Program-made: the position numbers and the translations under genes
Shown here: positions 17,630 through 26,918 of the stretch, in pieces
How the letters are laid out: the number at the start of each line of letters is the position of its first letter
Numbering within the stretch: position 1 is the stretch's first letter
The notes under the pieces: model-generated
Told to the model about the DNA's origin: nothing
The model's input: the letters and a program-made list of their open reading frames with translations, nothing else
The model's database searches: none
Assembly (NCBI GenBank): GCA_028281765.1
Contig: JANQJF010000128.1
Coordinates: 1 to 64,000, forward strand
Origin: Planctomycetota bacterium
GTDB taxonomy: Bacteria > Planctomycetota > UBA1135 > UBA2386
Reading direction: 5' to 3'
Length of the DNA: 64,000 bases

Positions 17630-19792
17630 ATGCGAACCGTCGCCTTCTGTCTCGCCGCGCTGCTCGTTCTCGGCTGCGCGTCGTCCCGCCCCGACGGCGA
17701 TCGCGATGCCGCGCCGCTCACTCTCGACCGCCTCCTCTCGGGACCGTCCCTGACCGGCACCTCCCCCTCCTCCCCCACCTGGTCCCCCGACAGTCGCCAT
17801 CTCGCGTTCCGCTGGAAGGACCCCGCAGGTTCGCGACGCGAGATCTGGCTCGTGGACGCGGACGGCTCGAACCTTCGCCGGTTGACGAGCGAATCGGAAG
17901 GGCGCACGAGCGTCCGCGAGTTCGCATGGATGCCCGACGGTTCCTCGCTCCTCTACACCCGCGCCCGCGCGCTGTGGCGCATCGACCTGTCCGGCAAATC
18001 GGAGAAGCTCACGACGTTCGCACGCAGCCCCGGGGACCTCGCCGTGTCGCCCGACGGTCGCTACGTGTCGACTCTTCTCGACGGCGACCTGTGGCTCTAC
18101 GTCCTCGACGACCGCGAGCACACGAAGCTCACCGACGTCGCCGTCCCGTCGATCTCGAACCTCCCCGTCGGTCGCTACCGCCGTCGCGACGTCGAGATCG
18201 GTTCCTACATCTGGGGCGGCCCGACATACGCGTGGGCCCCCGACAGTCGCCGCATCGCGGTGCACCACGTCGATCGGCGCAACGTGCGCAAGGTGCCGTT
18301 CCCGAACTACCTCGCGGACGAGACCGACCCGAACTTCGTCCGGCGGAGCTACCCCGGCGATCCCAACGAAGCGCGCACCGTCGCGATCCTCGACGTCGCG
18401 ACGCAGCAGCTGGACGTGCTCGAGCTTCCCGATCCGACCGGCACGCGGGTCGTCGACTTCTCGTGGTCGAAGGACGGCGCGCTGCTGATCGATCGTGAGT
18501 CGGACACCGCCGTCGATCGGTGGCTGCACGTGCGCGACCCTGACGGCGAACTGCGTGAGGTCTGGCACGACCACCGCGAGACTCGGGTCTACACGACCTC
18601 GGGTTCCGCGTGGCACGCGGACGGCGCGCACGTGCTCGTGCTCGCCGACATCGCCGAGCGATACGGACTCTTCGCTCTGGACCTCGATCGCGCAGAACTT
18701 CGACTCGCCTCCGACGCCGCGTTCGATACGACCGGAGGGCCTGTCGTCACGGGCGACGGCGCGATCTTCTACACCACGAATGAGCCGAACCCGTACGAGA
18801 ACCACGTGTGCCGCACGTCTCTCGACGGCAATCCGCACCGCATCACCAGACGTCCGGGCACGATGCGTCCCTACCCGTCGCCCGACGGCATGCGCGTCGC
18901 GCTGCTGCACACCGACGACACGAATCCGACCGAGCTCTACCTGACCGACGCAGCGGGCCGAGGCGAAGAGCAACGCATCACGCACTCGCCACCGCCGGAG
19001 TTCGAACGGCAGCGGTGGGCCGTCGCGCGCTACGTGACGTTCCCGAGCCTCACCGACGACGCGACGCTGCACGCTCGGATCCTCGAGCCGCGCGACCTCG
19101 ATCCCGATCGCAGATATCCGGTGCTCTTCGGACCCGTCTACTCCAACACCGTGCGCAAGCGATGGCGCGGCTTCTACTCCACCTTCCAGCAGCTGCTCGT
19201 GCAACAGGGATACATCGTCGTGCAGGTCGACGTGCGCGGCAGCACCGGGTACGGCCGCGAGTTCCGCGAGCAGTTCCTGGCCGACTTCGCGGGCCGGGAT
19301 CTCGACGACCTCGAGAGCGCCGTGGCCTACATCGAGTCGCTGCCGCACGTCGACCCTGATCGCATCGGCATCTGGGGCAGCAGCTACGGCGGCACGCTGA
19401 CGACGTACGCTCTCCTGAAGAAGCCCGGCCTCTTCGACGCGGGCGTCGCGTGCGCGGCGGCAGTCGATCCGCACTTCTTCGGCGGTGACGACGTCGCGAT
19501 CGTGCGGCAGCCCGACACGCATCCCGCGGCGTTCCTGCGCGGCGCCGCGCAGTTCGCGAAGAACCTCGAGGACCCGCTGCTGTTCATCCACGGGATGCAG
19601 GACCAGGTCGTGCCGTTCAAGACCGTCGTCGCGCTCGCCGAGGCGCTGATGCGCGAGGGCAAGGACTTCGACTTCGCGTTCGCGCCGACGGCGACGCACG
19701 GCTGGACGAGCCGGCCGCACTACGCGCGCTACCTGCTCGGGAAGCTGCTGGCGCACTTCGAGCGGCACCTGGGCCCTGACAGCGTGCGCTGA
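17630..19792 (+). CDS. S9 family dipeptidyl-peptidase/acylaminoacyl-peptidase-like lipoprotein
   Basis: About 720 residues. The start MRTVAFCLAALLVLGCASSR gives a lipoprotein signal peptide with lipobox LVLGC. The N-terminal half is a seven-bladed propeller with TolB/DPP-like strands (PTWSPDSRHLAFRWKD, AVSPDGRYVST). The C-terminal peptidase domain carries Ser585 in GSSYGG, Asp658 in GMQDQVVP and His690 in THGWTS, a complete catalytic triad in the order expected for S9 enzymes. It would remove dipeptides or acyl-amino acids from peptides at the cell surface or in the periplasm. It differs from the S9 protein at 3869-6061 in subfamily (propeller type and SSYGG motif) and has normal high-GC codon use. 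Confidence 0.93.
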   Translation: MRTVAFCLAALLVLGCASSRPDGDRDAAPLTLDRLLSGPSLTGTSPSSPTWSPDSRHLAFRWKDPAGSRREIWLVDADGSNLRRLTSESEGRTSVREFAWMPDGSSLLYTRARALWRIDLSGKSEKLTTFARSPGDLAVSPDGRYVSTLLDGDLWLYVLDDREHTKLTDVAVPSISNLPVGRYRRRDVEIGSYIWGGPTYAWAPDSRRIAVHHVDRRNVRKVPFPNYLADETDPNFVRRSYPGDPNEARTVAILDVATQQLDVLELPDPTGTRVVDFSWSKDGALLIDRESDTAVDRWLHVRDPDGELREVWHDHRETRVYTTSGSAWHADGAHVLVLADIAERYGLFALDLDRAELRLASDAAFDTTGGPVVTGDGAIFYTTNEPNPYENHVCRTSLDGNPHRITRRPGTMRPYPSPDGMRVALLHTDDTNPTELYLTDAAGRGEEQRITHSPPPEFERQRWAVARYVTFPSLTDDATLHARILEPRDLDPDRRYPVLFGPVYSNTVRKRWRGFYSTFQQLLVQQGYIVVQVDVRGSTGYGREFREQFLADFAGRDLDDLESAVAYIESLPHVDPDRIGIWGSSYGGTLTTYALLKKPGLFDAGVACAAAVDPHFFGGDDVAIVRQPDTHPAAFLRGAAQFAKNLEDPLLFIHGMQDQVVPFKTVVALAEALMREGKDFDFAFAPTATHGWTSRPHYARYLLGKLLAHFERHLGPDSVR

Positions 19793-19873
19793 GCGCGCGT
19801 GCTGGACCCCGGCGATTCTCCTGACTCGCCGAATTCGAACAGGAAGCGTCAAGCGCCGTGCCAATCTTCTTGG

Positions 19874-20086
19874 ATGAGCAGCCCGACGGTGAGCAGCGAT
19901 CAAGTCCACGACCTGCGTCAAACGCTCGCCAAGCTGCACAGCGCGCTCACCAAGTCGCATCCGAACCTCGCGAAGGTGGATCCCCAGCTGTCGCTCGACG
20001 AGAACGTCGAGCAGAGCGGGGTCGAAGAGCAGCTGGTCATCGCGTATCTGCGCGGCCTCCGCGCGATCCGGATCCTCGACGGCTGA
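19874..20086 (+). CDS. small hypothetical protein
   Basis: A 70-residue soluble, mostly helical protein starting MSSPTVSSDQVHDLRQTLAK and ending in LRAIRILDG. There is no signal peptide and no recognised domain. The frame is open upstream, but that part looks non-coding. It lies 80 bases after the S9 peptidase gene on the same strand, so it may be co-transcribed. Confidence rests on composition and an acceptable start only. Confidence 0.5.
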   Translation: MSSPTVSSDQVHDLRQTLAKLHSALTKSHPNLAKVDPQLSLDENVEQSGVEEQLVIAYLRGLRAIRILDG

Positions 20087-20108
20087 TTCGCGGAACGTCC
20101 CCGCAAGA

Positions 20109-20570
20109 TCACGCGACCCGCTCGTCGCCCCGCGCCATACGCCGCTTCGTGCCGCGCCGCGCGACCATCGTGCGCGCCGGCGCGTTCTTCAGTGCGAACG
20201 CCGCACACCACCCGCTGAATGCCGTCCACGCGCCTCCGACGTAGAGGAACGCGACCAGCGAGATCTGCGCGACGACGTGCATCTCCGGCATGCCGAACAC
20301 GAGGCCGGTCCAGAGCACGTCGACGGTCGCGACGAGGGCGAAGCCGAACGACCAGTGCGGGCCGCGGCGGACCGAGGCAGCCGCGACGGCCATGACCGCC
20401 GCGCACGAGACGAAGCCGACGGCGCCGAAGGCGAGGGCCATCGTGTCGAAGCCCTCGCTGACGCCCGGCAGGACCACGCACGCGAGGGCCTTCACCGCGA
20501 GGGCGACGATCGCCCAGTGGCTCGCGACGCGGACGCGTTCGATCAGACGGTCGATTCTTCGTTGTCCCAT
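20109..20570 (-). CDS. four-helix integral membrane protein
   Basis: A 153-residue protein with four predicted membrane helices (around 20-38, 43-65, 73-95 and 105-128) and a basic C-terminal tail (RRGTKRRMARGDERVA). It is probably in the cytoplasmic membrane with the basic tail inside. I do not recognise a family and no catalytic motif is visible. It converges with the small gene at 19874 and diverges from the hydrolase gene at 20691. Confidence 0.7.
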   Translation of the reverse strand: MGQRRIDRLIERVRVASHWAIVALAVKALACVVLPGVSEGFDTMALAFGAVGFVSCAAVMAVAAASVRRGPHWSFGFALVATVDVLWTGLVFGMPEMHVVAQISLVAFLYVGGAWTAFSGWCAAFALKNAPARTMVARRGTKRRMARGDERVA

Positions 20571-20690
20571 GGCTCTCTCGGATCACTGGCAGGAATGCGT
20601 TCACCCGCAGAGGGACACGCGCGCCGGAACCGAAGCGGGAGTTCCGGAGAAACCCATCACGCCCTGGAAACTGGCGAGCTGGCGACCGAA

Positions 20691-21425
20691 ATGATCGCAC
20701 CGATGCCCGATCCCCTACTCGCCCTCCCCGGCCTCGGTGCCGACGCCCGGCTCTTCACCCCTCAGCAGCGACGCTTCTCGCACCTGCGGGTGCCCGCCTG
20801 GCCGACACCCGAACGCCAGGACGACGTGCGGACGTTCGCTGGGCGGCTGCTGGATCGGCTGGTCGCGGAAGACCTGTGGCGACCCGAGACCACGCTGCTC
20901 GGGTTCTCGTTCGGTGGTCAGGTCGCGCTGTCGATGACGCGTCTCGCGATCGAGCAGGTGCGGCCGCAGCCGCGCGCGATCGTGCTCGTCTCGGCGCCGC
21001 GCACCGACGTGGCGATCACGAAGGCGTTCCGCACCCAGGTCGCTCTGTCCCGATTCGTCCCGAGCGCGGTGATGCGTTTCGGCGCGCGCCGCGTCGTCGG
21101 CCCGCGCTTCGCGCGCGCGTGCGGGCTGGACGCGGCGCAGACCCCTGAGCTCCTCGCGATGGCCGAGGGCCTCGACGTCGCCGAGTTTCGCGCCCTGTCG
21201 CGCATCGCGTCGCGGTGGTCATTCTCGGCGGACGATGAAGCGCGGATCCGGGATGTCGGCGTCCGCATCGCGCACGCGCACTCGAAGCTCGATCCTGTGA
21301 TACCGGCGCCGCCTGTCGACACACCGGACGTGGACTGGATCGAAGCGCGCGCCCACCTCCTGACGTGGACCCACGCCGATCTCGTCGGCGACCTCGTCGC
21401 GCGCGCATTGCTCGTCGAAGCCTGA
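20691..21425 (+). CDS. alpha/beta-hydrolase fold protein
   Basis: A 244-residue cytoplasmic protein. LALPGLGADARLF at the N terminus is the typical oxyanion-region strand, and LLGFSFGGQVALS holds the nucleophile Ser in a GxSxGG elbow. Late in the protein, HAHSKLDPVIP gives the acid position, and a histidine (WTHADLV) follows as the probable base. There is no signal peptide. The substrate is unknown; small esters or thioesters are typical. ATG 20703 is an alternative start. It is followed closely by the DUF6288-like gene. Confidence 0.8.
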   Translation: MIAPMPDPLLALPGLGADARLFTPQQRRFSHLRVPAWPTPERQDDVRTFAGRLLDRLVAEDLWRPETTLLGFSFGGQVALSMTRLAIEQVRPQPRAIVLVSAPRTDVAITKAFRTQVALSRFVPSAVMRFGARRVVGPRFARACGLDAAQTPELLAMAEGLDVAEFRALSRIASRWSFSADDEARIRDVGVRIAHAHSKLDPVIPAPPVDTPDVDWIEARAHLLTWTHADLVGDLVARALLVEA

Positions 21426-21466
21426 AGCGACTGGACGCGATCCGCCGTGGCGTCGATGCTCACGGT

Positions 21467-23983
21467 ATGACGCTGCGCCGTTCTCTCTCCCTGGCCTGTT
21501 TTGTCGCGGTCTCCGCCTCCATCCACGCACAGAAGCTCCGCGCCGACCGCGTCTACCCTGCCTTCGACTTCGGGCCGACCGGCATCCGGTTGACGATCGA
21601 GAAGGACAACGTCGTCACGGTTGCCGGCATCGCGGACGAGTCCCCCGCCTCCAAGGGGGACATCCGAATCGGCGACGTGCTGCTCGAGGCCCAGCGCCGC
21701 GCGCTCGACGTCGCCGATCCGCGCGTGCCCCTCGGTCTTGCGATCGGTGACGCCGAAGCGTCCTCGGGTCGGCTCCGCCTCGCGCGATCCCGGAACGGCC
21801 GCGAGAAGTCCGTGACGATCACGATCCCGAAGCTCGGCGCGTACTCCGACACCTGGCCACGCGACTGCGCGAAGTCGCGCCGCATCATCGCGCAGACTAT
21901 CGCGTTCCTCGTCGCGGCCCAGAACGACAAGGGCGCGTATCGACTCGGCTCGAAGCGCGCCGTCCGCGACAACGTGCCCGGCTGCCTTGCGTCGCTGTTC
22001 TTGCTGTCGACCGGCGACGACGCGCTCCTGCCCCACGTCGAACGGCACGCGCTCCCGCTTGCGAAACGCGCGGAGTCGCGCCGCAACGCGGGCGGCCACG
22101 TCAACTGGCAGCTCGGCTACCAGGGCATCCTGCTCGCCGAATACCACCTCCGCACCGGCGACAAGCGCGTGCTGGCCGGACTGCAGGAGCTCTGCGACTG
22201 GACGATCGACAACCAGGCTGCCGGCGGTTGGGGCCACGGCGAGAACGTCGGCGCCGGCTACACGCAGAGCGGACTGATGAATCATGCGGGCATTCCGGTG
22301 CTCGTCGCGCTGACGCTCGCGCAGGAGTGCGGGCTCCGCGTCGACCGCGCCGCGTATGCACGCGCCGTAAAGCTGATGTACCGCATGGCGGGCCACGGCT
22401 GCATCGCGTACGGCGACCATCGCAGCGAGCTCGGCTGGTCGACGACGAACGGACGCAACTCGATGGTCGCGTGCGCGTTCTCGCTGCTCTCGGATCACGA
22501 CCAGTACCGCCACGCCGCCGAGCACCTCGGGTCGCTCGTCGCGGACTCGTACTATCAACCCGAGTTCGGCCACACCGGCGGCGGGTTCAACGTGATGTGG
22601 CGCGGCCTCGGCTCGGTGCACGCGCCGAAGTCCAGGCGAAAGAACTACCGCCGGCAGATGGACGAGCTGCGCTGGTACTTCGACCTGTGCCGCAGGGGCG
22701 ATGGCGCGTTCTCCATGCCGGCGACGCCGCCCGACAACAAGCGCTACACCGGCATCGAGTGGGGAACCGGCGCGGTCGCGCTCAACTACACGGCGCCGCT
22801 GCACACGCTGCGCATCACCGGCGCGCCGCGAACGCAGCACGGCAAGCGCGTCGCGAAGCCCGACTTCGAATGGGGTACGGTTTCGGACCTCGCGTTCTTT
22901 TCCGTCGAGCACGCCGACGGGTTCGGCGAGGAGACCGCAACACCGCACGAGGTGTACGACCTGCTGATCGGCAAGCGCAAGAAGGAGGCGACCGTCGCGT
23001 TCGCGGCACAGCACCTCCACCACTACAGTCCGATGGTGCGCACGTGGGCGGCGCGCAGTCTCGAGGCGCGCAACGACGCGGACGCGCATGCGGCCCTCGT
23101 CGCGGCCTCGAAGCACGCCGATCCACGCGTGCGCCGCGCCGCGTTCGACGCGATCTCGGGCTACGACAACTGGCGCCGTCCGCCGCGCTCGAAAGCCTCG
23201 GCCGACCAGGTGTCCCGCGACTACCTCCCCGCGATCGCGAAGACGCTCGGCGACGAGGCCTCCGCCTGGTGGGAGCTCGACGGTGCACTGTTCGCGCTCG
23301 GTCGCGCGCGCCCCGACGACATCCGCAAGCACATGGCCAAGATCCGCGCGTTCGGCGAGCACGAGGATTGGTATCTGCGCGACGGCGCGTTCTGGGCGCT
23401 CGTCGGCGTCCGCAGCTCGATGACAACGCAGGAGTTCGACCTTCTCGCGCAGTTCTACCGCGGCTCGCGCCACGTCTTCGAACGCTCGTCCTACGACGCC
23501 GGGTTCCGCCAGCTCCTGCGCAAGGACAAGGTCGCCTACGAACGCACGCGCATGCGCAAAGCCGTCGAGACCCTCGGCACGATGATGCACGAGCCAGCGG
23601 TCATGCTCGGCTACGGCACCGGCGGCATCCACGAAGCCGCGCACCGCACGATGATGATCCTGAAGCACTTCGACCCCGACGCGTACACGCTGATGGTCGA
23701 CGACTTCGTGAAGTATCTCGACGCGTGGGAGCCGTACTACCAACACAGCGTGTGGCTGATCACGGGGAGCAAATGGCAACCCGGCATCCTCGCGGTGCTC
23801 GAGGGACTCGGCACGAAGGGGCAGCCGATCGTGCGCAGCCTGAAGTCCGTCCTCGCGCGCTATGCGACGTTCGACGCGAAGCGGATCGGCAATGCAGGCG
23901 CCGACCTCGAGGATGCGATACGCGACGCAGTCGACTCGTTCGAGAATCGGTTCGGCCGAGTTCGTGACAGGAGCCCCCGTTAG
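21467..23983 (+). CDS. secreted DUF6288-like protein with PDZ, alpha-toroid and HEAT-like repeats
   Basis: An 838-residue exported protein (signal peptide MTLRRSLSLACFVAVSASIHA). Residues about 25-115 form a PDZ-like domain (ADESPASKGDIRIGDVLLEA). The next 350 residues have a barrel-like helical pattern (GGWGHGENVGAGYTQSGLMN), resembling prenyltransferase/squalene-cyclase-type toroids. The C-terminal third is HEAT-like (VRTWAARSLEARNDADAHAA). This order matches the DUF6288 proteins of Planctomycetota as I remember them; no enzymatic role is established. The short gap after the hydrolase gene suggests co-transcription. Confidence 0.78.
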   Translation: MTLRRSLSLACFVAVSASIHAQKLRADRVYPAFDFGPTGIRLTIEKDNVVTVAGIADESPASKGDIRIGDVLLEAQRRALDVADPRVPLGLAIGDAEASSGRLRLARSRNGREKSVTITIPKLGAYSDTWPRDCAKSRRIIAQTIAFLVAAQNDKGAYRLGSKRAVRDNVPGCLASLFLLSTGDDALLPHVERHALPLAKRAESRRNAGGHVNWQLGYQGILLAEYHLRTGDKRVLAGLQELCDWTIDNQAAGGWGHGENVGAGYTQSGLMNHAGIPVLVALTLAQECGLRVDRAAYARAVKLMYRMAGHGCIAYGDHRSELGWSTTNGRNSMVACAFSLLSDHDQYRHAAEHLGSLVADSYYQPEFGHTGGGFNVMWRGLGSVHAPKSRRKNYRRQMDELRWYFDLCRRGDGAFSMPATPPDNKRYTGIEWGTGAVALNYTAPLHTLRITGAPRTQHGKRVAKPDFEWGTVSDLAFFSVEHADGFGEETATPHEVYDLLIGKRKKEATVAFAAQHLHHYSPMVRTWAARSLEARNDADAHAALVAASKHADPRVRRAAFDAISGYDNWRRPPRSKASADQVSRDYLPAIAKTLGDEASAWWELDGALFALGRARPDDIRKHMAKIRAFGEHEDWYLRDGAFWALVGVRSSMTTQEFDLLAQFYRGSRHVFERSSYDAGFRQLLRKDKVAYERTRMRKAVETLGTMMHEPAVMLGYGTGGIHEAAHRTMMILKHFDPDAYTLMVDDFVKYLDAWEPYYQHSVWLITGSKWQPGILAVLEGLGTKGQPIVRSLKSVLARYATFDAKRIGNAGADLEDAIRDAVDSFENRFGRVRDRSPR

Positions 23984-24001
23984 ACGGGCCACTGGCGTCC
24001 C

Positions 24002-24868
24002 GTGCGGCACCTCTCGCTTCTGGCACTCGGCATCCTCATCGCGGCGATCGCGGTGTGGCTCGCGCTGCGCGAGGGCGACGATGCGGCGCCGCCGGCGCCG
24101 ATCGCTCGGGACCCGGGGGCAGTCGCCGACTCCGCGCCAGGAGAACAAGCCGCCACCTCCGAACCGACGACACCGCATGATCGCGAGCCGCAGGATCGTG
24201 ACGACGTGCCCGCGCCCCCGCTCGAGATTTCGCTCGAGCCCGACGCCGTGCCCGGCACCGACGGACTCCGCCGCCCGCAGTCGCTGCGCGTCGGCATCCT
24301 CGCCATCCGCGAGGAGTTCACGCTGCTCGGCAATCGCGGCGTGCACGCGCGCGTGCGGATTCTGGGCGGTGACGTCGGCCGCGGGTACTGGCGCCAGACC
24401 AACCGCGAGATCTGGCTTCCACCGAAGGTGCTCGAGAATCGCGAGCAACCCGAAGCCGGGCAGGTCCGCGACGTCGTCATCGCGCAGCGCAAGCACGTGC
24501 GCATGGTGGGACTGATCGGCCCGGTCGTCGCGACCGGATGGCGCGATGCGGTCGAATGCGCGTGGCCGGCGGGTCGCGAGTTCGTCGGGAGTTTCCGCAA
24601 CCGCGTCGTCCGAGTGCGCGTCGTCGAAGTCACGCCTGGACCGGAACTGATGGATCGCCCCACCGAGCGCATCCGCGTCGAGCTTCTCCAAGTCGAGTAC
24701 GGAGAAGGCGAGGTCGGGGACGAACTCGTGCTCACCGCGGGCGCAGAGCCCTCGACGACTCAGGGTCTCGAGCGCGGCACGATGGCGCCGGGCCAAGAAT
24801 GGTGGCTCGCGCTGGGCACGCCACTGCTCTGGACCTCGATCCTCGCGAAGGAACGCGCAACGCGATAG
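24002..24868 (+). CDS. membrane-anchored hypothetical protein
   Basis: A 288-residue protein starting at a GTG (MRHLSLLALGILIAAIAVWL), with one N-terminal membrane helix and no lipobox. A proline/acid-rich linker (about 30-85) leads to a compact C-terminal domain of beta strands (RVGILAIREEFTLLGNRGVH onward). The start lies 19 bases after the DUF6288-like gene, suggesting one transcript. No family is recognised; the layout of anchor, flexible linker and beta domain suits an envelope protein facing the periplasm. Confidence 0.72.
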   Translation: MRHLSLLALGILIAAIAVWLALREGDDAAPPAPIARDPGAVADSAPGEQAATSEPTTPHDREPQDRDDVPAPPLEISLEPDAVPGTDGLRRPQSLRVGILAIREEFTLLGNRGVHARVRILGGDVGRGYWRQTNREIWLPPKVLENREQPEAGQVRDVVIAQRKHVRMVGLIGPVVATGWRDAVECAWPAGREFVGSFRNRVVRVRVVEVTPGPELMDRPTERIRVELLQVEYGEGEVGDELVLTAGAEPSTTQGLERGTMAPGQEWWLALGTPLLWTSILAKERATR

Positions 24869-24943
24869 CCGCGATCCGCGGAAAGGCACGGGTCGGCCAG
24901 GAATCTCGCCCGATCCTGCTGAGATCCGACCCTATCGCCATGT

Positions 24944-25138
24944 ATGACCAAGTCGGACATTCCGACCCCCTGGGCGCCAGAAGACGGCGAAATCTGGCGC
25001 AACCTGTCGAACGGACGAGAATACGTCCACTGGCAAGGGCGCTGGGTCCCGATGGACCAGGCCGTCCTCGCGACGGACCCCGAACTCCGCCTGCTCGCGC
25101 AGCGCATTCGAGATCGCCTGCCGAGCGACGATTCCTGA
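24944..25138 (+). CDS. small hypothetical protein
   Basis: A 64-residue soluble protein, MTKSDIPTPWAPEDGEIWRN to RIRDRLPSDDS. Two tryptophans in EYVHWQGRWVPMD and an acidic C terminus give it a protein-like composition. It is followed directly by a lipoprotein gene. No domain is recognised. Confidence 0.55.
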   Translation: MTKSDIPTPWAPEDGEIWRNLSNGREYVHWQGRWVPMDQAVLATDPELRLLAQRIRDRLPSDDS

Positions 25139-25170
25139 AGCATGAGCCGGTCCTGCGCTATCGTTCGTCG

Positions 25171-25797
25171 ATGCGTTCGCTCCCCGTCTTCCTAGTCCTC
25201 GCCATGGGCTACACGGCATGTGCCAGCGAGTCCTCGGCACACCCCCGCAACGTCCCCGCCGGCTGGTCGATCCGCCTGGACGAGGCCGAGGCGAATCCCG
25301 ACGCGGTCCGCCTGGAGCAGAAGGCGACCGGCCTGCTCGCGAAGACCGGCCCGAACGCGATCCTCTGGAACGCAGAACACGAGGCGAAGGGCGCGTTCAC
25401 TCTGTCCGCGCACGTCGACCACATCACGACCAAGGAACACCCCCATGGCGCAGGCCTCTTCTTCGGTGGCACCGATCTGAGCGCGGACACCCAAGCCTAC
25501 GCGTACATCCTCGTGCGCAGCGACCGACACTTCTTGATCAAGACCCGCGACGGCAGCGAAACCGAGATCGTCGTGCCCTGGACGCAGCACGACGCGATCC
25601 ACGGCACCGAGAAGATCGGCGAGTCTTCGAATTACATCGAAGTGCGCGTCGGCGACGCCGAAATCGCGTTCGCGATCAACGGGACGGAGGTGCACCGGGA
25701 GAAGCGTGAGCAGCTACCGACCGACGGGACGTACGGCCTGCGCGTCGTCCACGACCTCGTCGTGATGTTCCGCGACCTGAAGTGTCAGCTGAACTAG
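25171..25797 (+). CDS. lipoprotein with concanavalin/DUF1080-like beta-sandwich
   Basis: A 208-residue protein, start MRSLPVFLVLAMGYTACASE with a plausible lipobox (YTAC). The mature part reads as a lectin-like beta sandwich: WNAEHEAKGAFTLSAHVDHI, then GAGLFFGGTDL, YAYILVRSDRHFLIKTRDG, EVRVGDAEIAFAINGTEV and ends YGLRVVHDLVVMFRDLKC. This order of strands resembles 3-keto-disaccharide hydrolase/DUF1080 and LamG-type folds common in planctomycetes. Carbohydrate binding is therefore plausible but not shown. Confidence 0.75.
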   Translation: MRSLPVFLVLAMGYTACASESSAHPRNVPAGWSIRLDEAEANPDAVRLEQKATGLLAKTGPNAILWNAEHEAKGAFTLSAHVDHITTKEHPHGAGLFFGGTDLSADTQAYAYILVRSDRHFLIKTRDGSETEIVVPWTQHDAIHGTEKIGESSNYIEVRVGDAEIAFAINGTEVHREKREQLPTDGTYGLRVVHDLVVMFRDLKCQLN

Positions 25798-25955
25798 TGG
25801 GGCGTCGCCGATGTTCGCCACACATGTCGCTGCCCCTACGGTCCGCCCGCTGCGTTGCTACTCCTCAACTTGTCCACTGACAAGCCATGTCGTCGCAGCG
25901 CCTTGCGAGCGAACCCCAGGAACACCGACATACGCGACGCACTTCAGCGACACCA

Positions 25956-26786
25956 CTAGCGGACGCCCGCGCTCTGGATCAGCTGGAGCGCGAACTGCGG
26001 CTGAGTGTTCGCCTGCGCGAGGATCGCGACGGTGGCCTGCTGCAGGATCTGATCCTTCGCGAGCTCGGCGGTCTCTCGTGCGATGTCGACGTCGCGGATT
26101 CGGCTCTCGGCAGCGCTCAGGTTTTCGATCTGGTTGCCGAGGTTGCTGATCGAGTAGTCCAGGCGATTCTGCATCGCGCCGAGGCGGCCGCGCAGGCTCG
26201 ACACGGAGTCGAGCGCGGTGTCGAGCGCATCCATCGCTGCCGACGCGTCAAGGGCGGAGTCGATGTCGAGGCCGTCGAGCCCGAGGCTCGTCGACAAGAC
26301 CGGCGACAGCGCGAGACTCAGCCCGCCGCCGCCGAACTCGATCGCGAAGTTGACCGTCGACGCGGAGCCGTCGAGTAACCGGATGCCGTTGAACTCGGTG
26401 CCGGCGGCGATCCGGTCGATCTCGTCGACGAGCGTCTGGAACTCCTCGTCGAGCGTCGCGCGATCGGCCGCAGACACCGTCCCGTTGGCCGACTGGACCG
26501 AAAGCTCGCGCAGTCGCTGCAGGATGTTGCCGACCTCGTTGAGCGCGCCCTCCGCGGTCTGGACGAGTGACACCCCGTCGAGCGCGTTGCGGCGCCCCGC
26601 TTCGAGAGAACGGATCTGCGACCGCAGCCGCTCGGACATCGCGAGTCCCGCGGGGTCGTCGGCCGCCGAGTTTATGCGCAGACCCGTCGCGAGTCGCCGG
26701 AAGCGCTGCCCGATCCGCTCGGTGACAGCGGCGAGATTGCGCTGGGCGATCAGGCTCGCGACGTTCGTGTTGATGCGCAGACCCAC
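25956..26786 (-). CDS. fliC: flagellin
   Basis: A 276-residue flagellin. The N-terminal D0/D1 region begins at a GTG (GLRINTNVASLIAQRNL) and contains the conserved RLATGLRINSAADDPAGLAM and DGVSLVQTAEGALNEVGNIL. The C-terminal D0/D1 region is also complete (SAAESRIRDVDIARETAELA, then LAQANTQPQFALQLIQ). The central variable domain is reduced to about 60 residues, giving a short filament subunit of the plain core type. No other flagellar gene is visible within the window, so this is an isolated filament gene. A sigma-28-like promoter may exist upstream but cannot be fixed with confidence. Confidence 0.96.
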   Translation of the reverse strand: MGLRINTNVASLIAQRNLAAVTERIGQRFRRLATGLRINSAADDPAGLAMSERLRSQIRSLEAGRRNALDGVSLVQTAEGALNEVGNILQRLRELSVQSANGTVSAADRATLDEEFQTLVDEIDRIAAGTEFNGIRLLDGSASTVNFAIEFGGGGLSLALSPVLSTSLGLDGLDIDSALDASAAMDALDTALDSVSSLRGRLGAMQNRLDYSISNLGNQIENLSAAESRIRDVDIARETAELAKDQILQQATVAILAQANTQPQFALQLIQSAGVR

Positions 26787-26918
26787 GGGTGATTCTTCGA
26801 CGCTCCGGATCCCGACTTGAGCGACTTGTCGGCGGATTGGGCACGAGTGTCGCAAAACGGAACGCGTACGCTGCCCCCATGCTGAAGTGTCTGGTCGCGC
26901 TGGTCCGGGTCGGAACGT

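Noticed and set aside
17537..19960. An 807-codon open frame antisense to the S9 peptidase gene
   Set aside because: It mirrors the third-position GC of the real gene and has no start signal or domain.
20918..24889. A 1323-codon open frame antisense to the hydrolase, DUF6288-like and lipoprotein genes
   Set aside because: Composition is arginine/valine/histidine-rich without domains, and it runs opposite to recognisable proteins; it is a by-product of high-GC codon bias.
26787..26860. A sigma-28 promoter for the flagellin gene
   Set aside because: CTCAAG and GTCGAAGA upstream are loosely similar to the consensus, but the spacing and second box are too weak to report as a feature.
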